Shown one piece after another: positions 22,699 to 33,499 of a DNA stretch of 64,000 bases. A program made the translations under genes and the position numbers. Within the stretch, counting starts at the first letter, position 1, and every line of letters begins with the position of its first letter. The notes below the pieces were generated by a model that saw nothing but the letters and a program-made list of their open reading frames with translations, was not told where the DNA came from and made no database searches. Source of the stretch: Apoda limacodes (lineage: Eukaryota; Arthropoda; Insecta; Lepidoptera; Limacodidae). The stretch spans positions 10,930,001-10,994,000 of the forward strand of contig OX291555.1 in assembly GCA_946406115.1 (NCBI GenBank). Direction: 5' to 3'.

Positions 22699-22756
<58 letters not shown>
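22699..22756. repeat. (TA)n microsatellite
   Basis: An uninterrupted run of 29 TA units inside intron 1, likely length-polymorphic. Confidence 0.95.
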
Positions 22757-22760
<4 letters not shown>

Positions 22761-23400
22761 CATATGTTCTCAACGTTTTTTTTTGCAACGAACCCTGCAA
22801 GCATAATTTCTAAAAACTTTTATAAGATAAATACTTCATTTCAAAATTTTCAAATTAGGTAGCAATCCAAAGTCTAAAAGATATGTAGAGGAAAGGCACT
22901 TAATTCGAACACCATATTTTTTTTATATATATCGACAACAATTTAGTAGACATATTGCAATTGTTCACTAGAGCCAAAAAACTTTTTCAAAATTAGAAAA
23001 AAAACATTCTTTTCCAAACTATATGTGGTAATGCCACAATTTTTAAAACATTACCTTTTTTAATAACCGGTCACAGTTTGCAACATTAAATTTTTATCCA
23101 AAGTGACTATATGTACGTTATTGGCTGCTTACAGCAGAAAAGATTTAAAATACCAGACGTTATAAACGCTGTAACTGACGAAGCGAAATGTATAAGTAAG
23201 CAGATATGATATTTATTTACAGGCGGAAAAAGTGCTGTAAGTTGTTAAATTAATATTAATTTGAAGATCTAGAAATGCAGTATTAGTAATGTCATGTTTG
23301 ATTAAAATAAAATACTGTTAATAATAAGAAAATATTGTTAATTGACTTAATACTGTTGCAGTAATATAATAATTTTAGGCAGTACTCAAATTAACATAAC

Positions 23401-24355
23401 TTTTTTTGCCACTAAGGTGGTAAACAAGCTTACGGACCGCCTGAAGGTAAGCGGTTACCGCAGCTTATGGACGCTTGCAACACATGGCGCATCACTCGCG
23501 CGTTGCCGAACCTTCAAAATGTAATTACTTCTTTCTTGAAGAACCCTATACTGTAGTCCTTAGAAAACACCTTGGCTTGGAGCTCATTCCACAAATTAAG
23601 CATTTGCGGGCGGTAGTTGCTCTGAAACCGACTGTACGTGACCATTTGGGTTCTTAGGTGTTAGGATGAATTCCCTGCCAATATTAAGTGGTGCGATGGT
23701 AGAAAGTAGCCGTGGGCATTATTTCGAACAATTCCTCAGAACACATCCCATTATACAAGCGGTAGAAAACACAGGGTTCGATGCGGCTTGCAAGTTTGGG
23801 ATCGTCGACCATTCTCACAGCTTGCCGTTTAACCGAGTCAAACGGGCCAAGCTGGTATCCGGGTGCACCCGCCTAGAGATGGCAGCAGTATTCCATATGT
23901 GGAAGGACTTGCGACTTGTAAAGCTTTGTTGAGCACAGCAAGTATTTTGGACGCCAGCTTGACCGTGTCTTTGAAATGATCGCGGAACTGAACATCGCTG
24001 GAGATGTCAACACCAAGTATCTCAATGCTTTTGGAGATGGTGGGGGGTGTATTCCGGAATTGTTACACTTTAGTGAATGGGGTTTTTTTTAGCGGTGAAA
24101 GCGCAGACTTGCGTGTTTGTAGGGTTGAATCGGACCAAGTTTTTCCATCCCCAGTCAAGAGACCTTGGACAAAGTGGTCTCGATTTGAGATACAAGTCCT
24201 CCGCGCAGGAGAAACAGCGAAGCAGACAGCACAAACCCTTGCAATTACCGTCAACTACGGCTCGTATGCGTCTGCCGGACAAAAGGCTAGCCACTCATTT
24301 GCACAAACCCTCGGGCATTCCGTAAGATAGCAACTTCGATAAAAGACCCTGGTGC
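23401..24355 (-). mobile_element. LINE 3' segment (minus strand) of a rearranged copy
   Basis: From a poly-T at 23401 the sequence is the reverse complement of about 12384-13560 of the intact LINE: the 3' tail, the C-terminal region, and back to the DRVWH/LLSKLPSYGVPEGL block, where homology stops near 24355. It has deletions (the VPQGSVL-YADD part is largely lost) and frameshifts. Directly beyond the break the same family continues on the opposite strand. Confidence 0.75.
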
Positions 24356-25290
24356 AGTTCTCCGCCCTGGGAGGCTGAACCACCAACACGTGCAAAGTCT
24401 CTGAAGTAATAGTCGTGCCGGAGAAGTGGACCCAGCTACTACAACAGAGTATGACACGGGGCCCTTCCTTCCGCGCCAGCAACCGTTCCTTCTGCGCCGA
24501 GCTTTAGCCCTTTAACTTAGACTAAGTAAATTCTTTCGAGAAAAAAGTAAGAAAAAAGAAAAGTGTAAGTTTAACGGCTATTCCATCTACATTTAATTTG
24601 GAATTTTGCAACATCAGGAGTTTCCACGACAACCTTAACGCAGTCTACCACCATTCGGAGACTACGCAGTCAACTATTCTATATTGTAACGGAAAGGCAG
24701 ATATCCTACCCGGCCGATACATCATACCTACATCCCAACTACAAACTCGAGCACAATTTTGTGTGTCGTGCCGGAGTATGTATGTTCGTCCGGGCTAGCT
24801 CGATTCTTCACGTACCTGAGTTTGACTACTGACATATTTCTAAAGCAATATCCCAAAGCCTATCTAGTTGTTTTGAGAGACTTTAAGGCCCACCATCGTG
24901 CTGCTAATGAAGTTGCTCTGACCTATGGATTCTCTCGGCTGGTACTTTGTTGAACGAGAATACCAGATATAGAGAACCATACGAGCTCTTTACTGGACCT
25001 GCTAACTACACGTCAGGACGAATATTCCGTCTCAGTGGATGCGCCTTTTCGCTCTTCAGACCACTGTCTCGTTCCTATTCAAGTGTCATGCACACAACAC
25101 GATTCATCTGGGCCAACTAATTGGCGTCGTGTGTGGCATTATAAGTCGGCAAATTGGAATAGGTTTAGTTCATTTTATGCATCGTACCCGACCCCGTGGA
25201 GGCAGCTCAGCTTTAGCCCATAACATCCTGACGTTGCGCAGCTGCAAAATACTGTAATTGTAGTAATATCGTTAATGGTTTTTACTCTTC
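24356..25290 (+). mobile_element. LINE endonuclease segment, inverted relative to its 3' half
   Basis: Plus-strand remnants of an APE-type endonuclease from the same or a close LINE: CNIRSFHDNLNAVYHH from 24604, RDFKAHH near 24880 (family motif GDFNAHH, two substitutions), and RSSDHCL near 25050 (the SDH block), followed by a W-R-VWHYKSA-W linker as in CR1-like elements. Frame changes about 24770, 24950 and 25230 show decay. The N-terminal side faces the break at 24355. Confidence 0.7.
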
Positions 25291-25299
25291 TATGTTGTT

Positions 25300-26180
25300 T
25301 CAATAAAATGTCTTTTAATATATATAATTATAATTGTCAAATTATAAACATGTATTGAGTGATAGTGAAGCAGGTATGTTATGATTTGCTGTAAATACAA
25401 AAAAAAAACTATCCATAAAATTGTTGGGAGTAAACGGATATCGAAATCCCAAGCCGCAAAAACGCTGTAAGTATTCTTAAGCTTTTAATACCGAAGAAGT
25501 TAGTATGTATTCATTTTAAAATGAGAAATTTATTTTGCTGTAAGTACAAAACATCTAAAATGACTCGATTTTGGATTAAATACAGCATTTTATCTTGCAA
25601 AGAAAAAATAAACTACAGGCGTTTTTAACCGTGTAAGTAATTAATTTTTCATCGTAAACACACAAGGCCGGACCATTCTCAATAAATTTTTTTCGATTCA
25701 AATGGATATAAAAAGTCGTTTTCGGTTTTTTGTCTACTTACAGCAAAAAAAAATGCTTTTTCACGTCGTTATTTAAAACGGTATATGATTTTTCAAAAGG
25801 AAAATGCTTCATTTAAAATTGTATTTCTACTTCATTGAATCTTTGCTTTTCTGACGCACAGCATAAAACCATTCTCCTTTGTTACTGCCAAGTACAAACA
25901 AAAAAATAAAAAATAAAAAACGAAAGTGTTTCTGTTGAGCCGCTTGCTCATCAAGCCTTAAAATGTCAAGGTCAGAAGAGGAATAACATGGTCATAAGAG
26001 GAAAGAACCAGCATCTTACAGTAATAACCGTTTCTTTATACCTGCATAATATATTATATTTACATTAATGGTACAATAGCGGATGCTATGGATCCGGCAT
26101 TTATAGACTTAAACGATAATAATCGATAAGTTTTTTAGTCTGGCTAACCGTTTGATTATAATATTAAAAGTACAAGTACA
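25300..26180. other. intron 1, AT-rich, no family recognised
   Basis: No coding signature. The block at about 25370-25900 has repeated phrases such as TACTTACAGCAAAAAA and GCTGTAAGTA that look like decayed dispersed sequence. Confidence 0.35.
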
Positions 26181-26186
26181 AAAAAT

Positions 26187-26402
26187 TATTACACTTTAAC
26201 AAACTACTTTAAAAGTTCTTTTTAAATTGCTAACACTGTGCCAAATTATTTTGAAAAATCTTTTTTAGTTGCTTACATTTCACAAATTACTTTAATTTTT
26301 TTTTATGGTTGCTTACACTTAAACAAATTACTTAATCTTTTCTTTTTAGGTTGATTATGATTACACTTTTAAATATAACTTTTTTAATATTTCTTTTTAG
26401 GG
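26187..26402 (+). repeat. degenerate ~43-base tandem array, about five units
   Basis: Units begin ACACTTTAACAAACTACTTT, AACACTGTGCCAAATTATTT, ACATTTCACAAATTACTTT, ACACTTAAACAAATTACTTA and ACACTTTTAAATATAACTTT; each ends in a T-rich tract with TTTTTAG. All units resemble intron 3' ends. Confidence 0.55.
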
Positions 26403-27202
26403 TTCTGTTTCCAAATTGTGACAACGGGACTTAGGGGTTAAATTATTTTTATCAGACTATAGACGAATTGAAGTTGCTACTGGATACTCCATGGATTTCT
26501 ATGCTCTCTTTGCGTACCATTTACCAGCTATCATATTTTCAGGAAGGAATAAAATCCAGTTTTTAGCCGAATACTAAAAGAAACGATAGAAAAACCAACA
26601 AATTTTCGTATTTACAACACTAGTATAGATTTAAGTTTTTAACAAGGTTAAATTTAAAAATCGTAATAACATTTTATGTTATTTTATGTAGCGTGTTAGA
26701 ATATCCTCTTATTGTTTAAAGCTCCATTAATTGCTTAATTAAACAATATAAAAACATTCTATTGAATTGTTTAAACATTATTGTTTTCTTATAAGTAGAT
26801 AGTTGTATGATGAACGGAAACATTTAACATTTTGCCAGTATTAAAATCCTTGGTCTACTAACAATGCGTATAATCTTCTTCAAGTATCAAGAGCTCTAGA
26901 CCACCTTGACCATGCTGATTGTCAGGAAAATTACCTACATGACTTACTTTTATTGTATGTATGTTATTATAACATAATATTGATATTATTTAATTAATAA
27001 TAATAATAATTTGTCATTTAACAATTCACATTTGTTAATGTTTTGTTATAGTTCTTATATTTGGGAGATTTTATGCAAACATAAAAACATACAGACATAC
27101 ATAAGATGAGGTACATAAATACATAAACGTTGACTACAACTACTCGTGTTTTTGGAATTTCAGCAGTTGCAAAAAATTGTTGCATTTAAAATGTGATATC
27201 CA

Positions 27203-27790
27203 CTTTGATTAACCGACCGAAAAGGAGAACATTCTCATTTCAGACATTTGTATATTTTTTTTATGTATGTTCAGGCATTACTCCATCATATATAGACGGA
27301 TTTTCAAAAACCTTTTTTAATTTAAAAGGGTATACTTCCGAGGTGATCCCATATTAATGTGGTGAATTTTAAACTGAAATTTTGGTTAAAAAAAATAATG
27401 AGTGCTAATTTGTAACTGGTGAAACGCCTTTTATGTCGATAGTAGATATAAAAGTTTGTTACGAAATTTCGATTTTTTTTGTGTACTAGAAAAAAAAAAT
27501 GTATTCTTCACTCAAAAGAAAAAAATAAAAACATTAAAAAAAAAACCACCGGCGTCAAAAAGATGCACCAATAAGGTAAAAATTAGTTACTTATTTCCAA
27601 AAATCTAATCTCAATTACAGTTTGAAGTAGATGTCTATGTACCTAACAGTTTATATCACACTTCACTTGCATAAAACCAACTTCAAACTGTAATTTAGAT
27701 CAGATTTTTGTCAATAAGAAATTATTTGTACTTTTTAAGTGCATCTTTTGAAGCCGGTTGTTTTTTTTGTTAAAAAGTTTTTGTTAAAAA
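27203..27790 (+). mobile_element. dispersed element with internal inverted repeat
   Basis: Starts near TTAACCGACCGAAAAGGAGA (degraded 'accgacttc' end), includes GGTGAAACGCCTTTTATG and ends near GCCGGTTGTTTTTTTTG. Its reverse complement, in part, covers 63534-63966. Inside, 27560-27632 and about 27677-27752 are an imperfect inverted repeat. Confidence 0.6.
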
Positions 27791-28203
27791 TCCAAAGGTT
27801 TATTAATAAAATATCTACCCTTCCTACTTCTTTATTAAATCATATATTTCTTGTTTACTATCAACAAACTTTTTGCTACATCCTTTAGCCATAAGTGCTT
27901 GCTTATTCATCTTAAAGATTTTAAACATTTATGTGGCGTCATATCCAACGTTAGAGTTTTCTGGGCTACGTTCCAAATCACGCCGAGTAATTATCGCACG
28001 GTAAAGTTGAAAAATCAACCCGTTCTGGAACGAGTGTTTGACAGTTATTTTTTACACTGACAGGAGTGATTTTCAACCATGGCAGTGTAAAGAATTTAAC
28101 TTGACAGTTGGAAAATTGTTCTACCTCGGGCGTCCCAAAACTAATATTTTAGCTTCCTCGTTGCGATTTGGAACGCACCTCTGGTAGGAAATTCTGTAAG
28201 TTC

Positions 28204-28377
28204 CTTTTCACACGTTCCGGCAAATGACTAGCCGGCGCCGAATACCCGGTAGCGAAGTCTATAGACATTTATGGGAGCTTTCATATGTGCTGGCGTAAAC
28301 TATTCGGGACCTACATACATTCGCTACCGGGTATTTAAAGGGTATCCGGCATACAGCAACCGGAGCGTGTGTAAAAG
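28204..28377. mobile_element. fold-back element, 174 bases
   Basis: Outer arms CTTTTCACACGTTCCGG (28204-28220) and CCGGAGCGTGTGTAAAAG (28360-28377) are inverted with few differences; inner arms AATACCCGGTAGCGAA (28241-28256) and TTCGCTACCGGGTATT (28320-28335) are a perfect 16-base inverted repeat. Looks like a palindromic MITE. Confidence 0.65.
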
Positions 28378-28785
28378 CATTAAGACGTCAAATCCGTCAA
28401 CGTATACCTGCAACCATTTGTGCAATGTCTTGAATTATGAATGAATCTAATTCTAAATAATCATTTATTAGTTAGGTTATTAAAATAACATTACTAGTCG
28501 CCTTTAAGCAATATTGATTCCAAAACATTGAATCTTGTAAATTACAAAATTATTTATAAATGCGTATTTCTAATCAGTAATATTTATATAATGATTAATT
28601 GTTTGTTAATAACTGATGTATTGTGGTTCATTAAAGTTGCATTAAATTATCGGTTGTATTAACAGCTTATCGAAGTTGTAAATTTTGCGTGTTTAGTTTT
28701 CGAAATAAGTTACCTCGTTTTAATTTTAACAAATTCATACTTAACGGTTTAATAAAATTTATCTTACAAAATCCATATATTTCAT

Positions 28786-29034
28786 TTTAATATTATAAAT
28801 ACAAATATAACTATGTCTGTCTCTGTCATTCTCTCTGTTACCTTTTTGCGCTTAAACCACTGTAACGATTAAGATGAAATTTGGCATGGAGATTGTTCGA
28901 GTTTCGAAGAAGAATATAGGCTATTTGAAAACGTCAAGTGTGAGTCGGTTTTTTTTCTATAGATGAGGAGTTCACGTTGAAATGCTACACCGATAACCGA
29001 ATTTAGGGCGGGTGGAACCGCGAGCAGAAGCTAG
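28786..29034 (+). mobile_element. complete short Helitron-like element
   Basis: Left blocks TATTATAAATACAAATATAAC, GTCTGTCTCTGTC, GCTTAAACCACTGTAACG, then AATTTGGCATGGAG, TATAGGCTATTTG, and the 3' end ACCGATAACCGAATTTAGGG with a GCGGGTGGAACCGC hairpin and CTAG at 29031-29034. About 250 bases, non-coding; it would need an autonomous Helitron for movement. Confidence 0.6.
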
Positions 29035-29815
29035 TTATTATTATTTATTTTAGTGAGTTATTAATTTGAATCATCATCTTTAAATATAAAAGAATAAACT
29101 GACTTGCGGACTGTCTATTACATCAACACATAGTCCAAACGACTGGGTTTAGAGACTTTGAATTTTGCACATAGGTTCCCTAATGAGGGTAAAAATAGGG
29201 GTTAGAGGTTGGTATGGAATTGGACAAATCCTCAATTTGCTAAAAATAGCCACTTTTAGCAGAAATGAAAATCAAATCTCTCAACAACAATCTTTTAAAA
29301 ATACAAAACGTCCTAAAAATAGTTTTCTTTTTATATTTGAACATTTTTGAAAAACGCATGCAACCGAATCCTTGCCTTTTTTGGAGTCGAATAAAAACTG
29401 TCTCAATTATACATAACTATTTATTTTATTCGTTTAGTCTACATACTAATATTACAGCTACCGAGGTATATATTTTCCTCATAGTTAAGACCTGGTTTAA
29501 ATAAAAACATATATTTAACACCGGGGAGCTATGCAAACATATGCTAATAAAGCCGGTCTAGACTTGGGCAATTCTAAAGAAAACATTATTTTAATGTTTG
29601 ACTACAAATATGCCGACGGTACCGACGGCAAAAAGCACAAAAAAATTGCTCTTAGTTACATTGACTCATATTGCAAAATTTTTGATTTACATGTTTCCAT
29701 GTTTTATTATTCTTTTCACATTAAACTTTTGTATAAATTAATATTAAAGAAGTTACTTTCAAAACTTGGTTTTTTTACTCTGAAAACAAAAAAATCAAGA
29801 CTCTTCTTACTATTT

Positions 29816-30120
29816 TTTAGGGCTCCATAGCAAAATGGCAAAAGTGAATCCCATATAGTTTCGTCAAATTTTCACCAATTTAGTACGAGATCCTAAAAAT
29901 ATATATTGGTGGTAAACTCCTCACATTTTCATTATGTCCATCCGTACGTCCGTATGCCGCAGCCTTATAACTTCGCCATCTTTGGATCGATCCTGATAAA
30001 TTTTTACAGAAAAGTATCTTAAGTGCAACGCCATAAATTTTTAAGCTTCATGAAACTGAGATTTGTTTTAATGATTAAGTACGATTCACACTCGCGCACC
30101 GATCATACCGGACTTATTAG
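29816..30120. repeat. diverged relative of the 19176-19619 element
   Basis: Starts TAGGGCTCCATAGCAAAATG, then GGCAAAAGTG, and has ATGTCCATCCGTACGTCCG and a CTCGCGCACC block. The right terminal repeat is not clear. Confidence 0.45.
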
Positions 30121-30230
30121 GATTTTTTATAGTTTTGTAATTAAATTAAATAAAAAATATGAAAATTATTTCTCCTGTGATTTATAAATTATTATCTCTC
30201 CGTCTGAATTGTTTTATATTTTTGCCTCCC

Positions 30231-30283
30231 AATTTAGTATCTACTACACTCCAACATCTTGGGAGTCTAGTAGATACTAAATT
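30231..30283. repeat. short strong hairpin
   Basis: AATTTAGTATCTACTA (30231-30246) pairs perfectly with TAGTAGATACTAAATT (30268-30283); after one mismatch ACTCC (30248-30252) pairs with GGAGT (30262-30266). The loop is 9 bases. Confidence 0.8.
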
Positions 30284-30289
30284 AGATAC

Positions 30290-32560
30290 ATCTTGATAAC
30301 GCCAAACTTCAGAACGGCTTTCCATTTTATTAAATCATATTATTTAACGTTAGGTAGATGTAGGTTGTACTTTACTAAATATATCGACTATTATTCCTTT
30401 TTCAAGCATTATAAGGCTTTCTTTTATTACTTATTTAGTACGAAACCCTAAAAATATATATTGTTGGTAAATTCTTTACATTATCCTTTAGTCTTCACCT
30501 CTAACACAAAGAAACTCGTATATAAACACGCCATAACATGACTAAAGCAAACAGACATTGAAAACTTTGTATTTGCCGACGCTACCACAAATCTCGATGT
30601 CCTTTACGCTGTTTACATTGGTCCATTACGACAGCTCGTGACCCGCGACCTGCATGCCTTACCGTTTACCTACTATGGGAAACTTAGGTCTACAAATTTA
30701 TTTATGCAGGTGAATAAAAATTACAACATTTAAAAAAGAATATTGCTTAGTAAGTTTATTTAGACCGTAATATACATAAATTGAATTTCATTAACTTTGT
30801 CAATTGAAATTTGACGCTCTCAAGCGCTTCTTTTCCCCCTACTAGTATTCATTGTGAAACAATATTGAAGAAAACCCAACTTCAAAGAAAATTATAAATG
30901 CAATATAATGCATATACATCCATAGATCATGTGCACCAGCACTAAGATGAGCCATCTTAAGAACATGTAATAAAAAAAATAACTCTGAATTAAAATGTAT
31001 AAGTTTTAAGTGGACTTTATTATTTTATATTATTTTTTGCATAAATGGTCGATAATTTTATTACGCGATTAAATTTTTTTAATTTATTAACTTCAGATAA
31101 TCAAACAATTTACAAATATTCTTAATTGGATTATAAATATTTATAAAATTTAATTATAATCATGCATTAATGCACTTACAACTAATAAATTTCCTTTCAG
31201 AAGTCATGTTTCGACATTCAAATCAAGTATTTGCGTATGATCGCACCTTAAATGCAATAAGATTACTATTTTAATAACCTATGTTTTGCTGACTCTACCG
31301 TATATGGGAAACGTAATAGGTGCGTTTCCTCTAATCAAGGATGATCAAAACCACTTATAATTTATGGTTGCCTAGTACTTGATCTTGCTAAATTATTGGC
31401 TTTAAAATTTATGAATGGACTCTAATCGCGAGTTCAATTAGCTTTTGATTATTAAAAAGAATGTGACCACAAATTTTTGAATAAAAACAAGACATATTTT
31501 TTTTCTTAATTACCTTTTCAGTGTGTTTTATGTGTGTAAGTACTCCAATAATGGTTCCAGTAGCACTTTATACATATACAGGTAGATACTACAGATGTAC
31601 TATATAGTCAAACATATTTTGCCTTGCGGTTTCTATATAGTGCAGAAAAACCTATCACCGTACGAACTCTCGATTGGAACAAAAAACATATATACAATTA
31701 ACTTATTCCCGCGACATAGTCCGCTTGAACTTTTACAAATACTTAACTGTTTATAAATGGATTTACCTACATAAATATCGAAATTCTCATACAAATTTTC
31801 ATTATTTGTTCCTCGTTTAAACCTAAAGCCCAAATATTTTTTTTTTATGCATTTAGCTTTAAATGACGGATTACCGTACTCCCTTTCTTTGTGATCGCCT
31901 TCTACGTTATATAACAGGAACCTCATTGCAAAATTTCAAATCTCTATAGCCAATGGTTTGGGCTGTGCGCTGATGTATTAGACAGCATTTTTTTCAAAAA
32001 ACAAGACTTTTATATATTATATAGATATTATAGTACACGCTCTATTTGTTTGTCAATTCCTTGCGAATTTATAGTAACTTAGTTCTTAGACAACATGTAT
32101 GAATCTGAGTTTAGCGTACCTACTCAAAAATAAAGTCATACATCATCTTGTTTTCAAGTCGGCTCAAAAATATCATGCTTCTAACCGTGGCGTTACCTAA
32201 TCAGAAAAAAAATATATCCGGATACATAGCTAATTCCCGTCAACAATTATATGTAAATGTATCATTTCAGAAAAAAAAACAAACAGTTTCTTGGAATAAA
32301 AATATGCAACAATGGACAATAGAGGATGTAATGGGTTGTCTCGTTAGAAAAAAAAAATAATTGGTCTTTACAATTATGCACAATCCCTAGTTATGCTGTG
32401 ATATGTCGATTTATCATATTTGTGTTGATACGAATCTCTGTCGACATTGCACTAGATCACTACATACTCTACTCTTGAAACTCGATTTCAATTCTAATGT
32501 AGATTTTTCATAAGAAAAACCATTAAAAAAAATTGTAGACATGTATTTTTTGCTTCAGCC
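30290..32560. other. intron 1, AT-rich, no gene recognised
   Basis: Open frames on either strand (31633-31926, 32148-32360) lack features. The patch at 31925-31985 resembles the 18.9-kb repeat. Confidence 0.35.
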
Positions 32561-32564
32561 GTTA

Positions 32565-32690
32565 AACGCCCCTCGGGCACAGGCGTCTCTTTAAAGAAGG
32601 AGCTTAGGCCACAGTCCACTGCGTTGGACCTAATGCGGGTTGGTGGATGTAGTCGAGCTACTGGCCACACGACTGTTAGATTAATCTACT
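32565..32690 (+). repeat. unclassified dispersed repeat
   Basis: GC-richer block with CGTTAAACGCCCCTCGGGC, CAGGCGTCTC and GGAGCTTAGGCC; part of it recurs reversed at 17224-17290. Confidence 0.45.
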
Positions 32691-33316
32691 CTTCCGATAT
32701 GTTAATGATAAATATCAAATCACACTTATAACGTATAACATATAATAATTTTATCTTTATCAATTAAACATACAAATTAACTCATACTTAATTGCAATAA
32801 ATATTGAATTCCAGTTTTGTTACTTAACAGTACCTACTTAGGTACTTAATAAATTACTATAGTGATGTCTAATAATAACTTATATAAAGAATATACCTCC
32901 TACTGTAACTAACTATTTGCTATACACCTAACACTTAAAATTATAACACAACTTTATTTTAATATTTGACATTTTCAAGGCCAGCAACTCATAAAAAACG
33001 ACAAAAAATTAGTCTGACGGTTAAAGTGTTGCTAACAACAAAAAACTGATAGAGTATTTAAATTTTATAACTTAGAAATAACCTATAAAAGTAATAATAA
33101 AAGAACTGTCAGAGAATTATTTAAAAAACCAATTCTGATATTTATTGATACTTCGTATAGGTAGCTATACCTATATACTTATTATATTTGACGGATCTAT
33201 TTTTATCTTTATTTATTTACTAGTTCTGTAGTTTGTCAAATGACCTACAATATGGCTGTTTGTCACAGCAGTTTTCTAAGCTAAGATTATGGGCGGCTTG
33301 GAAACTTGAAAACAGT

Positions 33317-33480
33317 CAAATGGCCAATAGCTCGTCAAACGTCCGCCAATTCACTTTGGGCCATCGCAGTAGCCAGGCCTTAGCCTCCTTTTCCAATGTA
33401 AGGTCTGTGCTTCTGCAACAGGGCGCACAGCAGGAGGTGGCAGGCAGTCGTACCATTTGAATTAGGCGTCTGTCGGCCAT
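33317..33480 (-). other. unidentified 54-codon minus-strand open frame
   Basis: On the minus strand an ATG near 33480 starts 54 codons ending in TGA near 33316. The reading is protein-like (KEAKAWLLRWPKVNWRTFD near its end) and has cysteine pairs. The surrounding block is more GC-rich than its neighbours, so it is probably a transposon-derived fragment. I do not recognise it; the 75-codon plus-strand frame over it is likely the shadow. Confidence 0.25.
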
Positions 33481-33499
33481 TTTAAACTTCACTTTTTTA

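Noticed and set aside
22699..22756. (TA)n run as a promoter TATA region
   Set aside because: A plain microsatellite in the middle of intron 1.
29531..29830. 99-codon plus-strand frame
   Set aside because: Lys/Leu/Phe-rich AT-driven reading that ends in a repeat; no family features.
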